Assembly (NCBI GenBank): GCA_032127875.1
Contig: JAQBHI010000158.1
Location: 1-64,000 of the forward strand
Source: CADEEV01 sp032127875
Lineage (GTDB): Bacteria > Acidobacteriota > Vicinamibacteria > Fen-336
DNA length: 64,000 bases
Direction: 5' to 3'
Part shown: positions 1 through 10,008 of the stretch, piece by piece
Numbering within the stretch: the first letter of the stretch is position 1
Layout of the letters: every line of letters starts with the position of its first letter
Translations under genes and position numbers: made by a program
The notes under the pieces: model-generated
Seen by the model: the letters and a program-made list of their open reading frames with translations, nothing else
Database searches by the model: none
Told to the model about the DNA's origin: nothing

Positions 1-706
1 GGATCGGCAGGCTGGCAAGGCCCAGGCCCAGCAGGGCAGCGGCGGCCATTCTCGCCGCGCCCTTGCCGCTGGGCCAGGCAGCCAGACCCAGCATCACGCC
101 CAGGCCCACGGCCTGCGCGACGAACTCGATCGCGAGAGTCGTGATGGCGAGGCCCAGCAGCAAGGCGGCGACGGGAACCGCTCGGCCGCCACGCAGGGCC
201 GCCCGGCGGAACCCCAGCGCTACGAATGGCGTCAGGGCCAGCGCCTGGAGAAAACAGTAGAGGTTGAGACAGGAGAGGCTGAAACCGCCCATCGAGAACA
301 GCGCCCCGGCAACGAAGGCTCCGCCGCGGTCGGCTCCAAGCTCACGAGCCAGAGCGTAAGCCCCCAGGGCCGCGAGGGGCAGGTGGAGCGTCAGAAACCA
401 GGAGGCCATCGCCGGGCCGGGCCAGAGGACTTGCAGGAACTCGGGCGGATACAGGGTCGGGAGCAGCGCCGAGCCCTCGTGCAGATAGGGGTTCCAGAAG
501 GGCCAGTGGCCGCGGCGCAACTCGCTCACGAAAAATTCACGCAGCGGGTAGAACGTCAGGCTGAAGTCGCGCAGGTAATACGTCAGCCCTGGCAGCGCGG
601 AGCGCAGGTTCGGCGCAAGCGACACGAATACGAGCAGTAGCGGCAGCCAGCGGGGACCGGCGTCGAGCGCGGCGTCGCCTGGAACTGGGCCTTCTGCCTC
701 GCGCAT
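1..706 (-). CDS. YfhO-like polytopic membrane protein, 3' end cut by window
   Basis: About 235 codons are present, read from an ATG at 706-704; the rest lies outside the window. The product is very hydrophobic, with a membrane segment near residues 17-30 followed by an extracytoplasmic stretch reading LTYYLRDFSLTFYPLREFF and then GHWPFWNPYLHEGSALLPTLYP. That D...P.R...G.WPFWNPY..G..LLP pattern is typical of the first periplasmic loop of YfhO-type GT-C fold membrane proteins, thought to handle lipid-linked sugars. Further hydrophobic segments follow from about residue 110. It begins 5 bases after the accC stop and is probably co-transcribed with accBC. Family assignment is from the loop motif only; the sugar or lipid substrate cannot be told. 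Confidence 0.75.
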   Translation of the reverse strand, partial: MREAEGPVPGDAALDAGPRWLPLLLVFVSLAPNLRSALPGLTYYLRDFSLTFYPLREFFVSELRRGHWPFWNPYLHEGSALLPTLYPPEFLQVLWPGPAMASWFLTLHLPLAALGAYALARELGADRGGAFVAGALFSMGGFSLSCLNLYCFLQALALTPFVALGFRRAALRGGRAVPVAALLLGLAITTLAIEFVAQAVGLGVMLGLAAWPSGKGAARMAAAALLGLGLASLPI

Positions 707-711
707 GAGGC

Positions 712-2076
<1,365 letters not shown>

Positions 2077-2225
2077 CGCTCAGGCAGACGGATCGTTGCC
2101 TTAAGAAAACTCGGGGGGGTACGGCGCCACACACCCCCGCGCGCCCTTCGGGCTCCCCCCTACGTCGTTCACGCCCGAGTGGATCGGGCGCTCGCTGCTC
2201 TTCGGCTGCTTGTGCAGAAGGCCTC

Positions 2226-2714
<489 letters not shown>

Positions 2715-2762
2715 GCCCGCCGATTCATCGTGCAGGCACTATAGAAACCCCAATCAGGGGTG

Positions 2763-3125
2763 TCAAACGAACTCCTTCTCGAGCGCCAGACTGGCAACGC
2801 GCATCGCAAATCGCGCCCGGCCGGCGATGGCGCCGGGTGCGAGGGCCGCAAACAGGAAATACTCGGGCGTGATGGCGATGAGCAGCGTCGTCATCCTTTC
2901 CGTCACCACCGCCAGTTCGTTGAGGGCGCCCAGGCCGGTATCAGCCGCCGCGCTCACGCTCGCTCGGAGCAGGCTCGTGTACTCGGCCGCGACCGCCTCC
3001 ATGTTCGGGTCGGGCCGGATCACCAGCTTCTCGATGGGTATCCCGTCGGTTCCCATGATCATGAGGACCTGGCTCTCTGGAACCCGCTCCGCGATCTGTC
3101 TCAAGGCGTCGCTGAATCCGGACAT
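2763..3125 (-). CDS. Roadblock/LC7 domain protein
   Basis: 120 residues forming a single Roadblock/LC7 fold: an N-terminal helix (residues 1-17), then the strand pair VLMIMGTDGIPIEKLVI, a central helix AAEYTSLLRASVSAA and a C-terminal strand-helix part ending EKEFV. Proteins of this family (MglB-like) act as dimeric scaffolds or GTPase-activating partners for small Ras-like GTPases that set cell polarity or pilus placement. No MglA-like GTPase is encoded nearby. The gene lies 7 bases after a TPR protein and before accB, so it is probably co-expressed with both. Fold assignment is confident from the pattern; the partner is unknown. Confidence 0.82.
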   Translation of the reverse strand: MSGFSDALRQIAERVPESQVLMIMGTDGIPIEKLVIRPDPNMEAVAAEYTSLLRASVSAAADTGLGALNELAVVTERMTTLLIAITPEYFLFAALAPGAIAGRARFAMRVASLALEKEFV

Positions 3126-3132
3126 ATCAGGG

Positions 3133-4209
3133 CTAGTCCCTTCTGACCGCCGCGAGCATCGCTTCGAGCCGGGCGATCGTGCGTTCGATGGCGGCGCGCC
3201 GAATTGCGCGAGGATCCTGGGGCGCGGAGGCCGCTACGGCTGGCGAGCGCTGCTCCTCGGCTCTCAGGTGCCTCTCGAGAGCTTGCAGTTCCGCGGCGCG
3301 CGACCGGGCCCGCTCGTTCGTCGGCTCACGCTCGAGAAGCTGCCCATAGACGTCGATCGCCTTGTCGGTGAAGCCCTGGTTGAAATACAGCTCCGCCAGG
3401 GTCGAGGAGGCCAGCTCGGCCACGGGCTCCTCCGGCGACTCCGACGGGGCTGGGGGGGGTGCCGCTTCGGTCACCGCGGGCGCTACGGGGGGCAGCCCTG
3501 CGTCGAGGTCGAAGGCCGAAAGGGCCGCTGGCTCGGGCGCTACCGAGGCGACTGGCGGCCCAGCCCCGGCCGGTCCCGCTGTTTGAATAGGCGGCTCAGC
3601 CGTGACGCCTTCCGGGGCGCCGAAGTCCGGCGTCCCCCGAACCAGGACAGGCTCGGCTTCCGGCTCCGGCGGCGGAACCGGCCTCGAGGCGAAGGACTCG
3701 GACGCCGATTCCAACTCGAAGCTCTCCTCGGCCGCCACCCGCGGGATGGGCGCCTCCGACGCCAGCGGGGGGGGGGCGGGAGCCGGCGCCGGCGGCGGAG
3801 CCTTCAGGAGCGCCTCCACCGCGTTCAGTCGCGTCTGCACCTGCTTGTCGCCTGGCGCCAGGCTCAGGGCCGCTCGGTAGCGCTTCGCGGCGCCCGGAAG
3901 GTCCCCGCTCCCCTCCAGGCTCTCGCCTAGCAGTCGGCTGGCCAGGATGTTGTCGGGCGCCGCCTTCAGGACCGCCTCGAACTCCGGACGCGCACCTTCG
4001 AGGTCGCCGCTTTCCCCTAGCGCCCTGCCCAGGGTCATCCGTGCCGGCCAGTAGCCAGGCTGCTTCTCGAGGCCCGCACGGCACACCTCGATCGCCTCGC
4101 CCAGTTCGCCGCTCTTGCGCAACTCTTCCGCAAGTTGCGCGAAGAGGCGCGACCCCGGCTCCTTCTCGAGGCGCTTTCGAAGCTCATCAATGCGGGGGTT
4201 GTCGGCCAC
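3133..4209 (-). CDS. TPR-repeat protein with proline-rich linker
   Basis: 358 residues from a GTG at 4209-4207 preceded by AGAGGAA. Residues 1-135 contain about four TPR units, for example the segment reading AIEVCRAGLEKQPGYWPARMTLG. Residues about 138-265 are low-complexity Pro/Ala/Glu linker, and a further TPR (TLAELYFNQGFTDKAIDVYGQLL) lies near 268-310. The C-terminus is a charged helix of about 40 residues. There is no signal peptide, so it is probably a cytoplasmic scaffold. The tight coupling to the Roadblock gene suggests that the two proteins bind each other; this is inference from position. The alanine/proline linker is strongly biased toward GC. Confidence 0.8.
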   Translation of the reverse strand: MADNPRIDELRKRLEKEPGSRLFAQLAEELRKSGELGEAIEVCRAGLEKQPGYWPARMTLGRALGESGDLEGARPEFEAVLKAAPDNILASRLLGESLEGSGDLPGAAKRYRAALSLAPGDKQVQTRLNAVEALLKAPPPAPAPAPPPLASEAPIPRVAAEESFELESASESFASRPVPPPEPEAEPVLVRGTPDFGAPEGVTAEPPIQTAGPAGAGPPVASVAPEPAALSAFDLDAGLPPVAPAVTEAAPPPAPSESPEEPVAELASSTLAELYFNQGFTDKAIDVYGQLLEREPTNERARSRAAELQALERHLRAEEQRSPAVAASAPQDPRAIRRAAIERTIARLEAMLAAVRRD

Positions 4210-4290
4210 GCGTTCCTCTGAAGTAGCGAGCGGTCCCGAGCCCCATTCTATGGGATTCGGGACCGCAGAAGGCGACGGAGTTGCCCCGGA

Positions 4291-5100
4291 CTAGGGGACG
4301 ATCGTCAGGGTCAGGGTCTTCAGGCCCTGAGCACCGTTGTCGTCGGTACAGACGTGGGTGACGTCGTAGCTGCCGGGGCGGTTGTAGGCGTGGTCCACTT
4401 CAGTCTTTCCGTCCTCGGACGAACCGTCCCCGAAGTCCCAGAAGTACCGGATGATGCTGCCGTCCTTGTCGAAGGACGTGCTCTGCATCCGGATCGTGGA
4501 GCCCACACTGTACGGCCCCGCTGGAGGGGTAACGATGAAGTCGCAGGTCGGTGCAGCGTTGTCCGGGTTTGCCGGGAAGACGGACGCCTCCGCGGGTCTC
4601 AGTTCCAACGCCACCGACTTGTACGTTTGCCCGTTCGCATCGTTGCCGACAAGCCGGGCCGAGATCAGGATTCGCTGGACGGCGTTGAAGGAGATGCGCT
4701 CCGGCACCCGGTAGATGACCTCCGCGATGCCGTCGGCCCCGGTTCGCTCGGTGACCTCGGGTCCACGGTTGTTTGGCACACGGTCGCTGGTGGGTCCGAG
4801 CTGCCCGATCGCCGCGGGAGCTCCGCTGGCGTCCGTGATCTGGAAGAAGACCTCATGACCCGAGAGGGGGCCACCGTCGGGTCCACGCAGCCGCGCCCGT
4901 ACCGAAGCCGTGCTCACGGCGTTGGCTGTGAGCACGTCGGGGCTGATGTTCAGCAGCAGCGACAAGGCCAGTGTCGCGGGCCCGGTCAGTTCGGGGACGC
5001 TGACCTTGCCCAGGCCACAGCCCGCGTGGGCGAGCAGCAGGCTGAGCGCAGCCACCGCCACACTGCGCCCGCGCCGGGAGGCGACCTCATGTCTCGTCAT
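4291..5100 (-). CDS. PKD-domain lipoprotein
   Basis: The start is placed at the ATG at 5100-5098 because GAGGG lies 8 bases upstream; a longer frame to 5166 lacks a ribosome site. The 269-residue product begins with a Lys/Arg-poor but hydrophobic signal, SVAVAALSLLLAHAGCG, with a Cys that could be lipidated, though the lipobox is imperfect (His-Ala-Gly-Cys). Residues about 50-165 look like a bacterial Ig-like domain with a GADGIAEVIYR turn. Residues about 185-268 are a PKD domain with the diagnostic YFWDFGDGSS and HAYNRPGSYDVTHVCTD. Such domains mediate surface adhesion. It follows the pil operon and a second lipoprotein on the same strand, so a link with pili is possible but unproven. Confidence 0.78.
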   Translation of the reverse strand: MTRHEVASRRGRSVAVAALSLLLAHAGCGLGKVSVPELTGPATLALSLLLNISPDVLTANAVSTASVRARLRGPDGGPLSGHEVFFQITDASGAPAAIGQLGPTSDRVPNNRGPEVTERTGADGIAEVIYRVPERISFNAVQRILISARLVGNDANGQTYKSVALELRPAEASVFPANPDNAAPTCDFIVTPPAGPYSVGSTIRMQSTSFDKDGSIIRYFWDFGDGSSEDGKTEVDHAYNRPGSYDVTHVCTDDNGAQGLKTLTLTIVP

Positions 5101-5174
5101 AATAGTACCCTCGAGATTCGAATCAGTGCGTGACCGCGGACTCGTGTGGCTGCTCGTAACGCGCATGAGTGCCC

Positions 5175-5759
5175 CTACTGGTTCGGGCAGGCTGTGTTGG
5201 TATCGCCGAAATCGGCGAAGTCGATCTGGAGGCGCGCCGAGACCGGGTTCGTGACGTCACCCGTCGTGGTGCGCGCGTGCAGCGTGACCTCCGCGAACAT
5301 CGTGACGATCAGCAGTCCGCCGCCGCCCCTCAGATTGCTGAGCGGGGGTTCCAGCTTGGCCTGCCGGCGCACGACCTCCAGGTTGAGCGTCGCGGCGCTC
5401 TCCGTCTGGATTTCATGGGCCAGGTTTCCGCTGATCGGGTAGGGCACGTCCAGGCCGGGCGTGTTCAGCCCGTCGGAACGGAAGTAGCGCACTTCGTATC
5501 GCTCCACCGTGAAGTCGTGCCGGAAGCCGGTGTTGGTCACGTTGGGGTTCTTGAAGTGATTCTCCAGGCGCAGCGGGACCAGGTCCGGGCACACGGTGCC
5601 GTTGCTGGTCTGGACATCGGAATCCAGCGGCTCCCCGTTATTGATCCCCGTCATCAGCAGCACGACGTCCGTGGCGCCGTTCTTTGCCCAGGAGGGTGTG
5701 CAGCCGCTCAGCACCAAAGCGCCCAGTGCCACCACCCCACACAGCTTGACTGCCTTCAT
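5175..5759 (-). CDS. Lipoprotein of unknown function downstream of pilQ
   Basis: The ATG at 5759-5757 is chosen because GGAGGAA sits just upstream. The 194-residue product has a clean lipoprotein signal, VALGALVLSGC, with Cys20 as the lipidated residue. The mature part is rich in beta-type sequence with no domain that I recognise: it contains VPLRLENHFKNPNVT, an EVRYFRSDG turn and a glycine cluster, LRGGGG, near residue 142. Two Cys (in GTVCPDL and near the C-terminus) may form a disulfide. It sits 56 bases after pilQ and 74 bases before the PKD lipoprotein on the same strand, suggesting a role at the outer membrane near the secretin. Function is not known. Confidence 0.72.
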   Translation of the reverse strand: MKAVKLCGVVALGALVLSGCTPSWAKNGATDVVLLMTGINNGEPLDSDVQTSNGTVCPDLVPLRLENHFKNPNVTNTGFRHDFTVERYEVRYFRSDGLNTPGLDVPYPISGNLAHEIQTESAATLNLEVVRRQAKLEPPLSNLRGGGGLLIVTMFAEVTLHARTTTGDVTNPVSARLQIDFADFGDTNTACPNQ

Positions 5760-5815
5760 AACCTTCCTCCGCGACTGGTTGAGCTGTGCATCGCGTCCTC
5801 TCATGAGCTCACCCC

Positions 5816-8197
5816 TCACTTGATGATCCGGGGCGTGATGAACAGCAGCAGTTCGTTGTTGGAGGTCGTGACGAAGCGGTTGCGGAACAGATACCCGAGC
5901 AGCGGGATCTTCGAGAGGAACGGCGTCGATTGCTGAGCGGTCTGCTCGTTGCTCTGGTAGATACCGCCGATCACGGTCGTCGCGCCGTCCCGGACCAGCA
6001 CGTTGGTCTTGGCGGCCTGCGTGTTGATCGGCGGGATGCCGTTGACCAGGTTGGCGAAGTCAGCCGTGTTGTTTTGCACGTCGATGTTGAGAATGACGGT
6101 ATTCGCCTCCGTGATCTGGGGCGTCACCTTGAGCGTCAGCGTCGCATTCTTGAACTGGACCGTAACCGTGTTGTTGGCGACGGTCTGGATCGGAATCTGG
6201 ACGCCCTGCTCGATCGTGGCCTCCTGGTTGTTCTGAGTGGTGACCTTGGGTGTCGAGAGCAGGCGCCCGCGGCCCTGACGCTCGAGCGCCGTGAGCGCCG
6301 CGTCCAGGTTGAAGTTGCCCAGCAGGTTACCCAGCGACACTCCGATCGCTGAGTTGAAGCCCGTCGCCGGGAGGTTGATCGCGTAACCGCGGCTGGCCGT
6401 CCCGATGCCCGCGCTCGAGGCGACGCCTGCCTGGTTCGCAGGCAGGCCGCCGCCAGGGACACCCTGCCCGTTCAGGACGATCGAGTGCGGGAAACCCTGG
6501 GTGGTCGTGGTGGCGAACTGGGGCGTCTGCTGGTTCAGGAAGCCCCACTGGATGCCGAGATCGCGCGTGAAGTTCCGGTTCGTGACGACGATCCGCGCCT
6601 CGATCTCGACCTGGGGCGTGGCGCGATCGAGGTCCGCAATGAGGTCCTTCGCCTTCTCGATGTTGGCGGCGAGGTCGGTGATGATCATCGTGTTGGTGCG
6701 GGTGTCGAGCGTGATGGTGCCGCGGGCGGAGAGCGCCACCTTGCGGATCGTCGGTTCCATTTCCGCTGCCTTCGCGTAGGAGAGCGGCTTCCGCCAGACG
6801 ATCGTTTCGCCGGCCAGCGCCTGCTCTTCCTTGAGCTTGCGCAGATCGCTCTCTTCCTTCTGGAGGTCGGAGAGGCGTGCGATGCGGATTACGTTGCCGT
6901 CGATCGTCTTGCCGAGCCCGTTGGTCTTCAGGATCAGGTCGAGCGCCTGGTCCCAAGGCAACTCGACCAGTTTGAGCGTCACCTTGCCGCCGACGCCCGG
7001 GTTGACGACGACGTTCAGGCCGCTGATGTCGGCGAAGAGTCGGAAGATGTCCTGGAGGTCGCCGTCCTTGAAGTCGAGGCTGATCGGATGGCCAGTGTAG
7101 ACCTTCTCCGCGGGCCCGACGGTGCGGGCCTCGAAGATCTCTTTCGACGGCATCTGCGGCTCTGGCAGGGGCGGCAGCGCCAGTGCGGGGATGGCCTGGG
7201 TGGCGGCCGCCTTCACCGCTGCCAGCGGGGCGACGATGGCGGGGGCGGACGCGGGGGCCGGCTCGGAAAGGGCCTCGGCGCGCAGCGCGGCCAGCGGAGC
7301 CGGGCTGGGCGCGTGGCCCTCGCCGAACACGATCTTCAGGCCGTCGCGCCCCTCGACCACCCGGTAGGGCGCTCGCGAGGAGAGGTCCAGCACGAGCCGC
7401 GCCACCTTGGGCGAGGCCGCGCTGAACTGGGCGATCCGCACCCTGCGAACGGGGCCCTGGGCCACGTCCATCTGCTTCAGGGGCACCCGGCTCGTCACGT
7501 CCTTGAAATCGACGACCAAGCGGTCCGGGTTGCCCAGGAAAAAGTCCTGATAGCGGAGCGCGCCGTCGGCCGTGACGGTAATCGCCAGATTGCCATCCTC
7601 GTGGCTCTGAGCTACGCCCAGGATGCGCGTGGCCGGGCGGGAGGCGGTCCGCACTGGCTCCGGTTGGCGAGTGGGCGCTTCGACCACCTCGGCCGACGCT
7701 GCCGGCTCGGCCGCTGGCAACGCCGCCGTCTCCACGACTGGCGCGCTCTCCACGAGCTGCGCGGGGAGCGGTGCCCCGACTGCAAGCTGCGCCGGTCGCT
7801 CGAAGACGAGATTCAGGCTCTTGTCCTTGGAGTAGATCTGATACGGGACCAGGCTGGCGAGCCTCACCTCTATGCGCGTGAGGCTGCGGCCGTCTGCGCG
7901 CGCCAGGGCGGTAACGCGCAACGACTCGACCTCATGCGAACCCACGTTGATGCGGGACGGAACCTTCGAGGCATCCACCTCTGGGATATCCACCACCAGC
8001 GTGAGCGGGTCGGGGCTGTAGTAGGTGTAAGCCAGGGGTCCGCTCGACTCGATCGAGAGACGAGTCGACCGCTCGGTGGTCTCCTGGCGAATGTCGGAGA
8101 TCATCGTTGCGGCGCGGTCCTGCGCTGACGCGGGCGTCCCGGTCGTGGCCAGGACGAAGGCCGTCGCCAGGATCGCCCAAGTGAGCTTGGCCCTCAT
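5816..8197 (-). CDS. pilQ: Type IV pilus secretin PilQ
   Basis: 793 residues. A signal peptide (1-25, ending ASA|Q) precedes two AMIN domains (about 33-135 and 190-295) that bind peptidoglycan, separated by an Ala/Glu-rich linker. The STN domain is near 370-440 (FKDGDLQDIFRLFADISGLNVVV), then a secretin N1 domain and, from about 600, the secretin barrel ending in PLLGYLFRNRFVTTSNNELLLFITPRII. It forms the outer-membrane pore through which the pilus is extruded. Its ATG overlaps the pilP stop by ATGA. The usual KH-like N0/N1 layout is kept and nothing looks broken. Confidence 0.96.
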   Translation of the reverse strand: MRAKLTWAILATAFVLATTGTPASAQDRAATMISDIRQETTERSTRLSIESSGPLAYTYYSPDPLTLVVDIPEVDASKVPSRINVGSHEVESLRVTALARADGRSLTRIEVRLASLVPYQIYSKDKSLNLVFERPAQLAVGAPLPAQLVESAPVVETAALPAAEPAASAEVVEAPTRQPEPVRTASRPATRILGVAQSHEDGNLAITVTADGALRYQDFFLGNPDRLVVDFKDVTSRVPLKQMDVAQGPVRRVRIAQFSAASPKVARLVLDLSSRAPYRVVEGRDGLKIVFGEGHAPSPAPLAALRAEALSEPAPASAPAIVAPLAAVKAAATQAIPALALPPLPEPQMPSKEIFEARTVGPAEKVYTGHPISLDFKDGDLQDIFRLFADISGLNVVVNPGVGGKVTLKLVELPWDQALDLILKTNGLGKTIDGNVIRIARLSDLQKEESDLRKLKEEQALAGETIVWRKPLSYAKAAEMEPTIRKVALSARGTITLDTRTNTMIITDLAANIEKAKDLIADLDRATPQVEIEARIVVTNRNFTRDLGIQWGFLNQQTPQFATTTTQGFPHSIVLNGQGVPGGGLPANQAGVASSAGIGTASRGYAINLPATGFNSAIGVSLGNLLGNFNLDAALTALERQGRGRLLSTPKVTTQNNQEATIEQGVQIPIQTVANNTVTVQFKNATLTLKVTPQITEANTVILNIDVQNNTADFANLVNGIPPINTQAAKTNVLVRDGATTVIGGIYQSNEQTAQQSTPFLSKIPLLGYLFRNRFVTTSNNELLLFITPRIIK

Positions 8198-8736
8198 TGC
8201 CTAGCCTCCTCGGACTGGTACAGTGACTGCTTGATCTCTCGGGTCCTCACCGGAGACAGGGGATCGGTGACCTCCTGCCGGAAGGTGACGTTCGCGGCGT
8301 CGATCGCGATGATCTCGCCGTCGAACAGGCGCTGCCCAACGTTGACGAAGTAGGATTTTCCATCCGTGCCCAGGAACATCGCGATGTAGCCGGGCTTGTC
8401 GCCGGCGCCATAGCCCTGGCCGGTCTGCTTCACGACGCCCTTGAGCGCGATTTCCTGGATCAGGAACCCGGACATTCCGGGCGGCCTTTGCCCCGGCGTA
8501 CCCTGAGGACCGACGGGCTTGAGCAGGCTCACGAACGGGTCGCGGCGTCCCTGGGGGTTGTAGGTGTAGCCACCGGGCGCGGGCTCGAGCTCCTGGTCCA
8601 GGATTCGCTTGATGGTGTCCGGTCCGGCATCGCCAGCGGCCCCGCTGGCTTGGAAGCCGGGCGGCGTTTGAGCCGTCAGGGGCCACGCGATGAGCGCGAC
8701 CAGCGGCAGGGCGCGAAGCGTCATGGAGGGCCTCAT
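8194..8736 (-). CDS. pilP: Type IV pilus assembly protein PilP
   Basis: The start is the ATG at 8736-8734 that overlaps the pilO stop as TGATG. The product is 180 residues with an N-terminal hydrophobic signal (LRALPLVALIAWPLTAQ) but no lipobox Cys, whereas classic PilP is a lipoprotein. The core has YNPQGRRDPFVSLL followed by the small beta domain LKGVVKQTGQGYGAGDKPGYIAMFLGTDGK and VGQRLFDGEIIAID, which is the PilP/HofP-type fold linking PilNO to PilQ in the periplasm. Gene order and translational coupling on both sides support the call. The missing lipidation Cys is the only departure. Confidence 0.92.
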   Translation of the reverse strand: MRPSMTLRALPLVALIAWPLTAQTPPGFQASGAAGDAGPDTIKRILDQELEPAPGGYTYNPQGRRDPFVSLLKPVGPQGTPGQRPPGMSGFLIQEIALKGVVKQTGQGYGAGDKPGYIAMFLGTDGKSYFVNVGQRLFDGEIIAIDAANVTFRQEVTDPLSPVRTREIKQSLYQSEEARQ

Positions 8737-9401
8737 CACTTCGCTCCCGCAGGCGCCGTGCTGGGCGCGGGCGGGGCCTCGACGTAGACGAAGGTCGTGG
8801 CCACGCAGGAGACGTTGATGGTGTTCGAAGGTCGCGGCGTCGACTGCGCCTTGACGTTCAGGTTGCCCACGTTTACCAGCCGGGACAGGCGTCCGACGCG
8901 ATCGAAGAAGAGGCCGAGGTTGTGGTAGGTACCCTCGACGTCGACGTTGATCGGCCATTCCTGGTAGTACTCGTTGCTCGCAGGGGGCTGCTTCGCGGCG
9001 CCCGGCTTAGGGGGTGCTTGCCCTTCCAGCGGGAACTCCTTGCGGACGGTCGCGCCCGGCGTGAACCTGCGGATGATCAGGTTCGACTGGGCGGCCAGGT
9101 ACTGAACCTTCTTCATCAACTCCGGGGTTTCCTTGTCCGCCGGCAGGATCCGCTTCAGCGTCTCGAGCTTGGCCTCGCGCAAGGCCACCTCTCGCTGGAA
9201 TTCCTGCAGCTTGTTGGCGGTCACCTCGAGGCTGCGAATGTCGCTTTGCAAGGCGCCGAGCTGGTCGGTCCGCTGCTTCTCCTGGATATTCATGTCGTCC
9301 CAGAGGAAGTAATAGAAGCCGCCAAAGATCAAGACCGTCAGGGCTGCCGCCACGCCGAGTTGGCCTAGAATCGGGAGCTTGGTGTAGGGGTTGTCGGCCA
9401 T
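8736..9401 (-). CDS. pilO: Type IV pilus inner-membrane protein PilO
   Basis: 221 residues. A short cytoplasmic start (MADNPYTKLPILGQLG) leads to one membrane helix (about 15-36). A coiled coil follows (about 42-100, rich in Glu/Gln/Lys/Leu), then the ferredoxin-like periplasmic domain typical of PilO, including EWPINVDVEGTYHNLGLFFDRVGRLSRLV. A proline-rich segment near 130-140 interrupts the fold. It dimerises with PilN to form the alignment complex between PilM in the cytoplasm and PilP/PilQ outside. It starts 13 bases after pilN. Confidence 0.94.
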   Translation of the reverse strand: MADNPYTKLPILGQLGVAAALTVLIFGGFYYFLWDDMNIQEKQRTDQLGALQSDIRSLEVTANKLQEFQREVALREAKLETLKRILPADKETPELMKKVQYLAAQSNLIIRRFTPGATVRKEFPLEGQAPPKPGAAKQPPASNEYYQEWPINVDVEGTYHNLGLFFDRVGRLSRLVNVGNLNVKAQSTPRPSNTINVSCVATTFVYVEAPPAPSTAPAGAK

Positions 9402-9414
9402 CGCTCGCTCTCCC

Positions 9415-10008
9415 TTAAGGCTTCTGGGCGGCTGCGGCCGCTGGATTGGCCTCGGGCGCAGCGTTCTTGAATTCCGCCTGGAGACCGAAGCTGACGACCC
9501 CGGCGGGGTTCTGGGTGCTATTCGCGAGGTCGACCCTTGGGAACCAGCCGCTGCGCTGCAGGTTGCTGATGAGGTCGGCGACGGCGGTGAGGCCGTTGCT
9601 CTCGCCTCGGAAATTCAGCACGCTTCCCTGCTGGGTTAGGTCGGTGAGCCAGACGAAGTCGGGCAGCGCTTTCGAGATTTCGTCGAGCATGTGAACGGGC
9701 CCGGACTGCTGGGCCTTCAACTGCTCGATGAGTTTCACCTTGGCGTCGAGGATCCGCTTCTTCAGCAGGAACTGGTCCACCTGGAGCTTGATCGCCTGCA
9801 ACTCGGCCTGGCGCTTCTTGCCCGCCGCGATCTTCTCGTCAAGTTCCTCGATCGAGGCGCTCTTCAGCCACCAGGCGCCGGCACACGCCAAGAGTGCGCC
9901 GCCCGCGAAGAGCGCCAGGATCAGATAAGCCTGGAACGCGCCCGGCGCTACCCGCGGCCCCTTCTTCACAGTCGGGCGGTCGGCCGCCAGGAGGTTTATG
10001 CGGATCAT
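9415..10008 (-). CDS. pilN: Type IV pilus inner-membrane protein PilN
   Basis: 197 residues. It begins MIRINLLAADRP, the conserved PilN cytoplasmic motif that docks into PilM, followed by a membrane helix (about 26-48), a coiled coil (about 50-100) and a periplasmic domain with LDEISKALPDFVWLTDL. The C-terminus is a short Ala-rich tail. Its ATG overlaps the pilM stop as ATGA, so translation is coupled. Confidence 0.95.
   Translation of the reverse strand: MIRINLLAADRPTVKKGPRVAPGAFQAYLILALFAGGALLACAGAWWLKSASIEELDEKIAAGKKRQAELQAIKLQVDQFLLKKRILDAKVKLIEQLKAQQSGPVHMLDEISKALPDFVWLTDLTQQGSVLNFRGESNGLTAVADLISNLQRSGWFPRVDLANSTQNPAGVVSFGLQAEFKNAAPEANPAAAAAQKP

Noticed and set aside
2112..2165. G-run/C-run sequence between accB and accC as an attenuator or riboswitch
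   Set aside because: Some pairing is possible, but no known aptamer pattern and no T tract; not enough to call.
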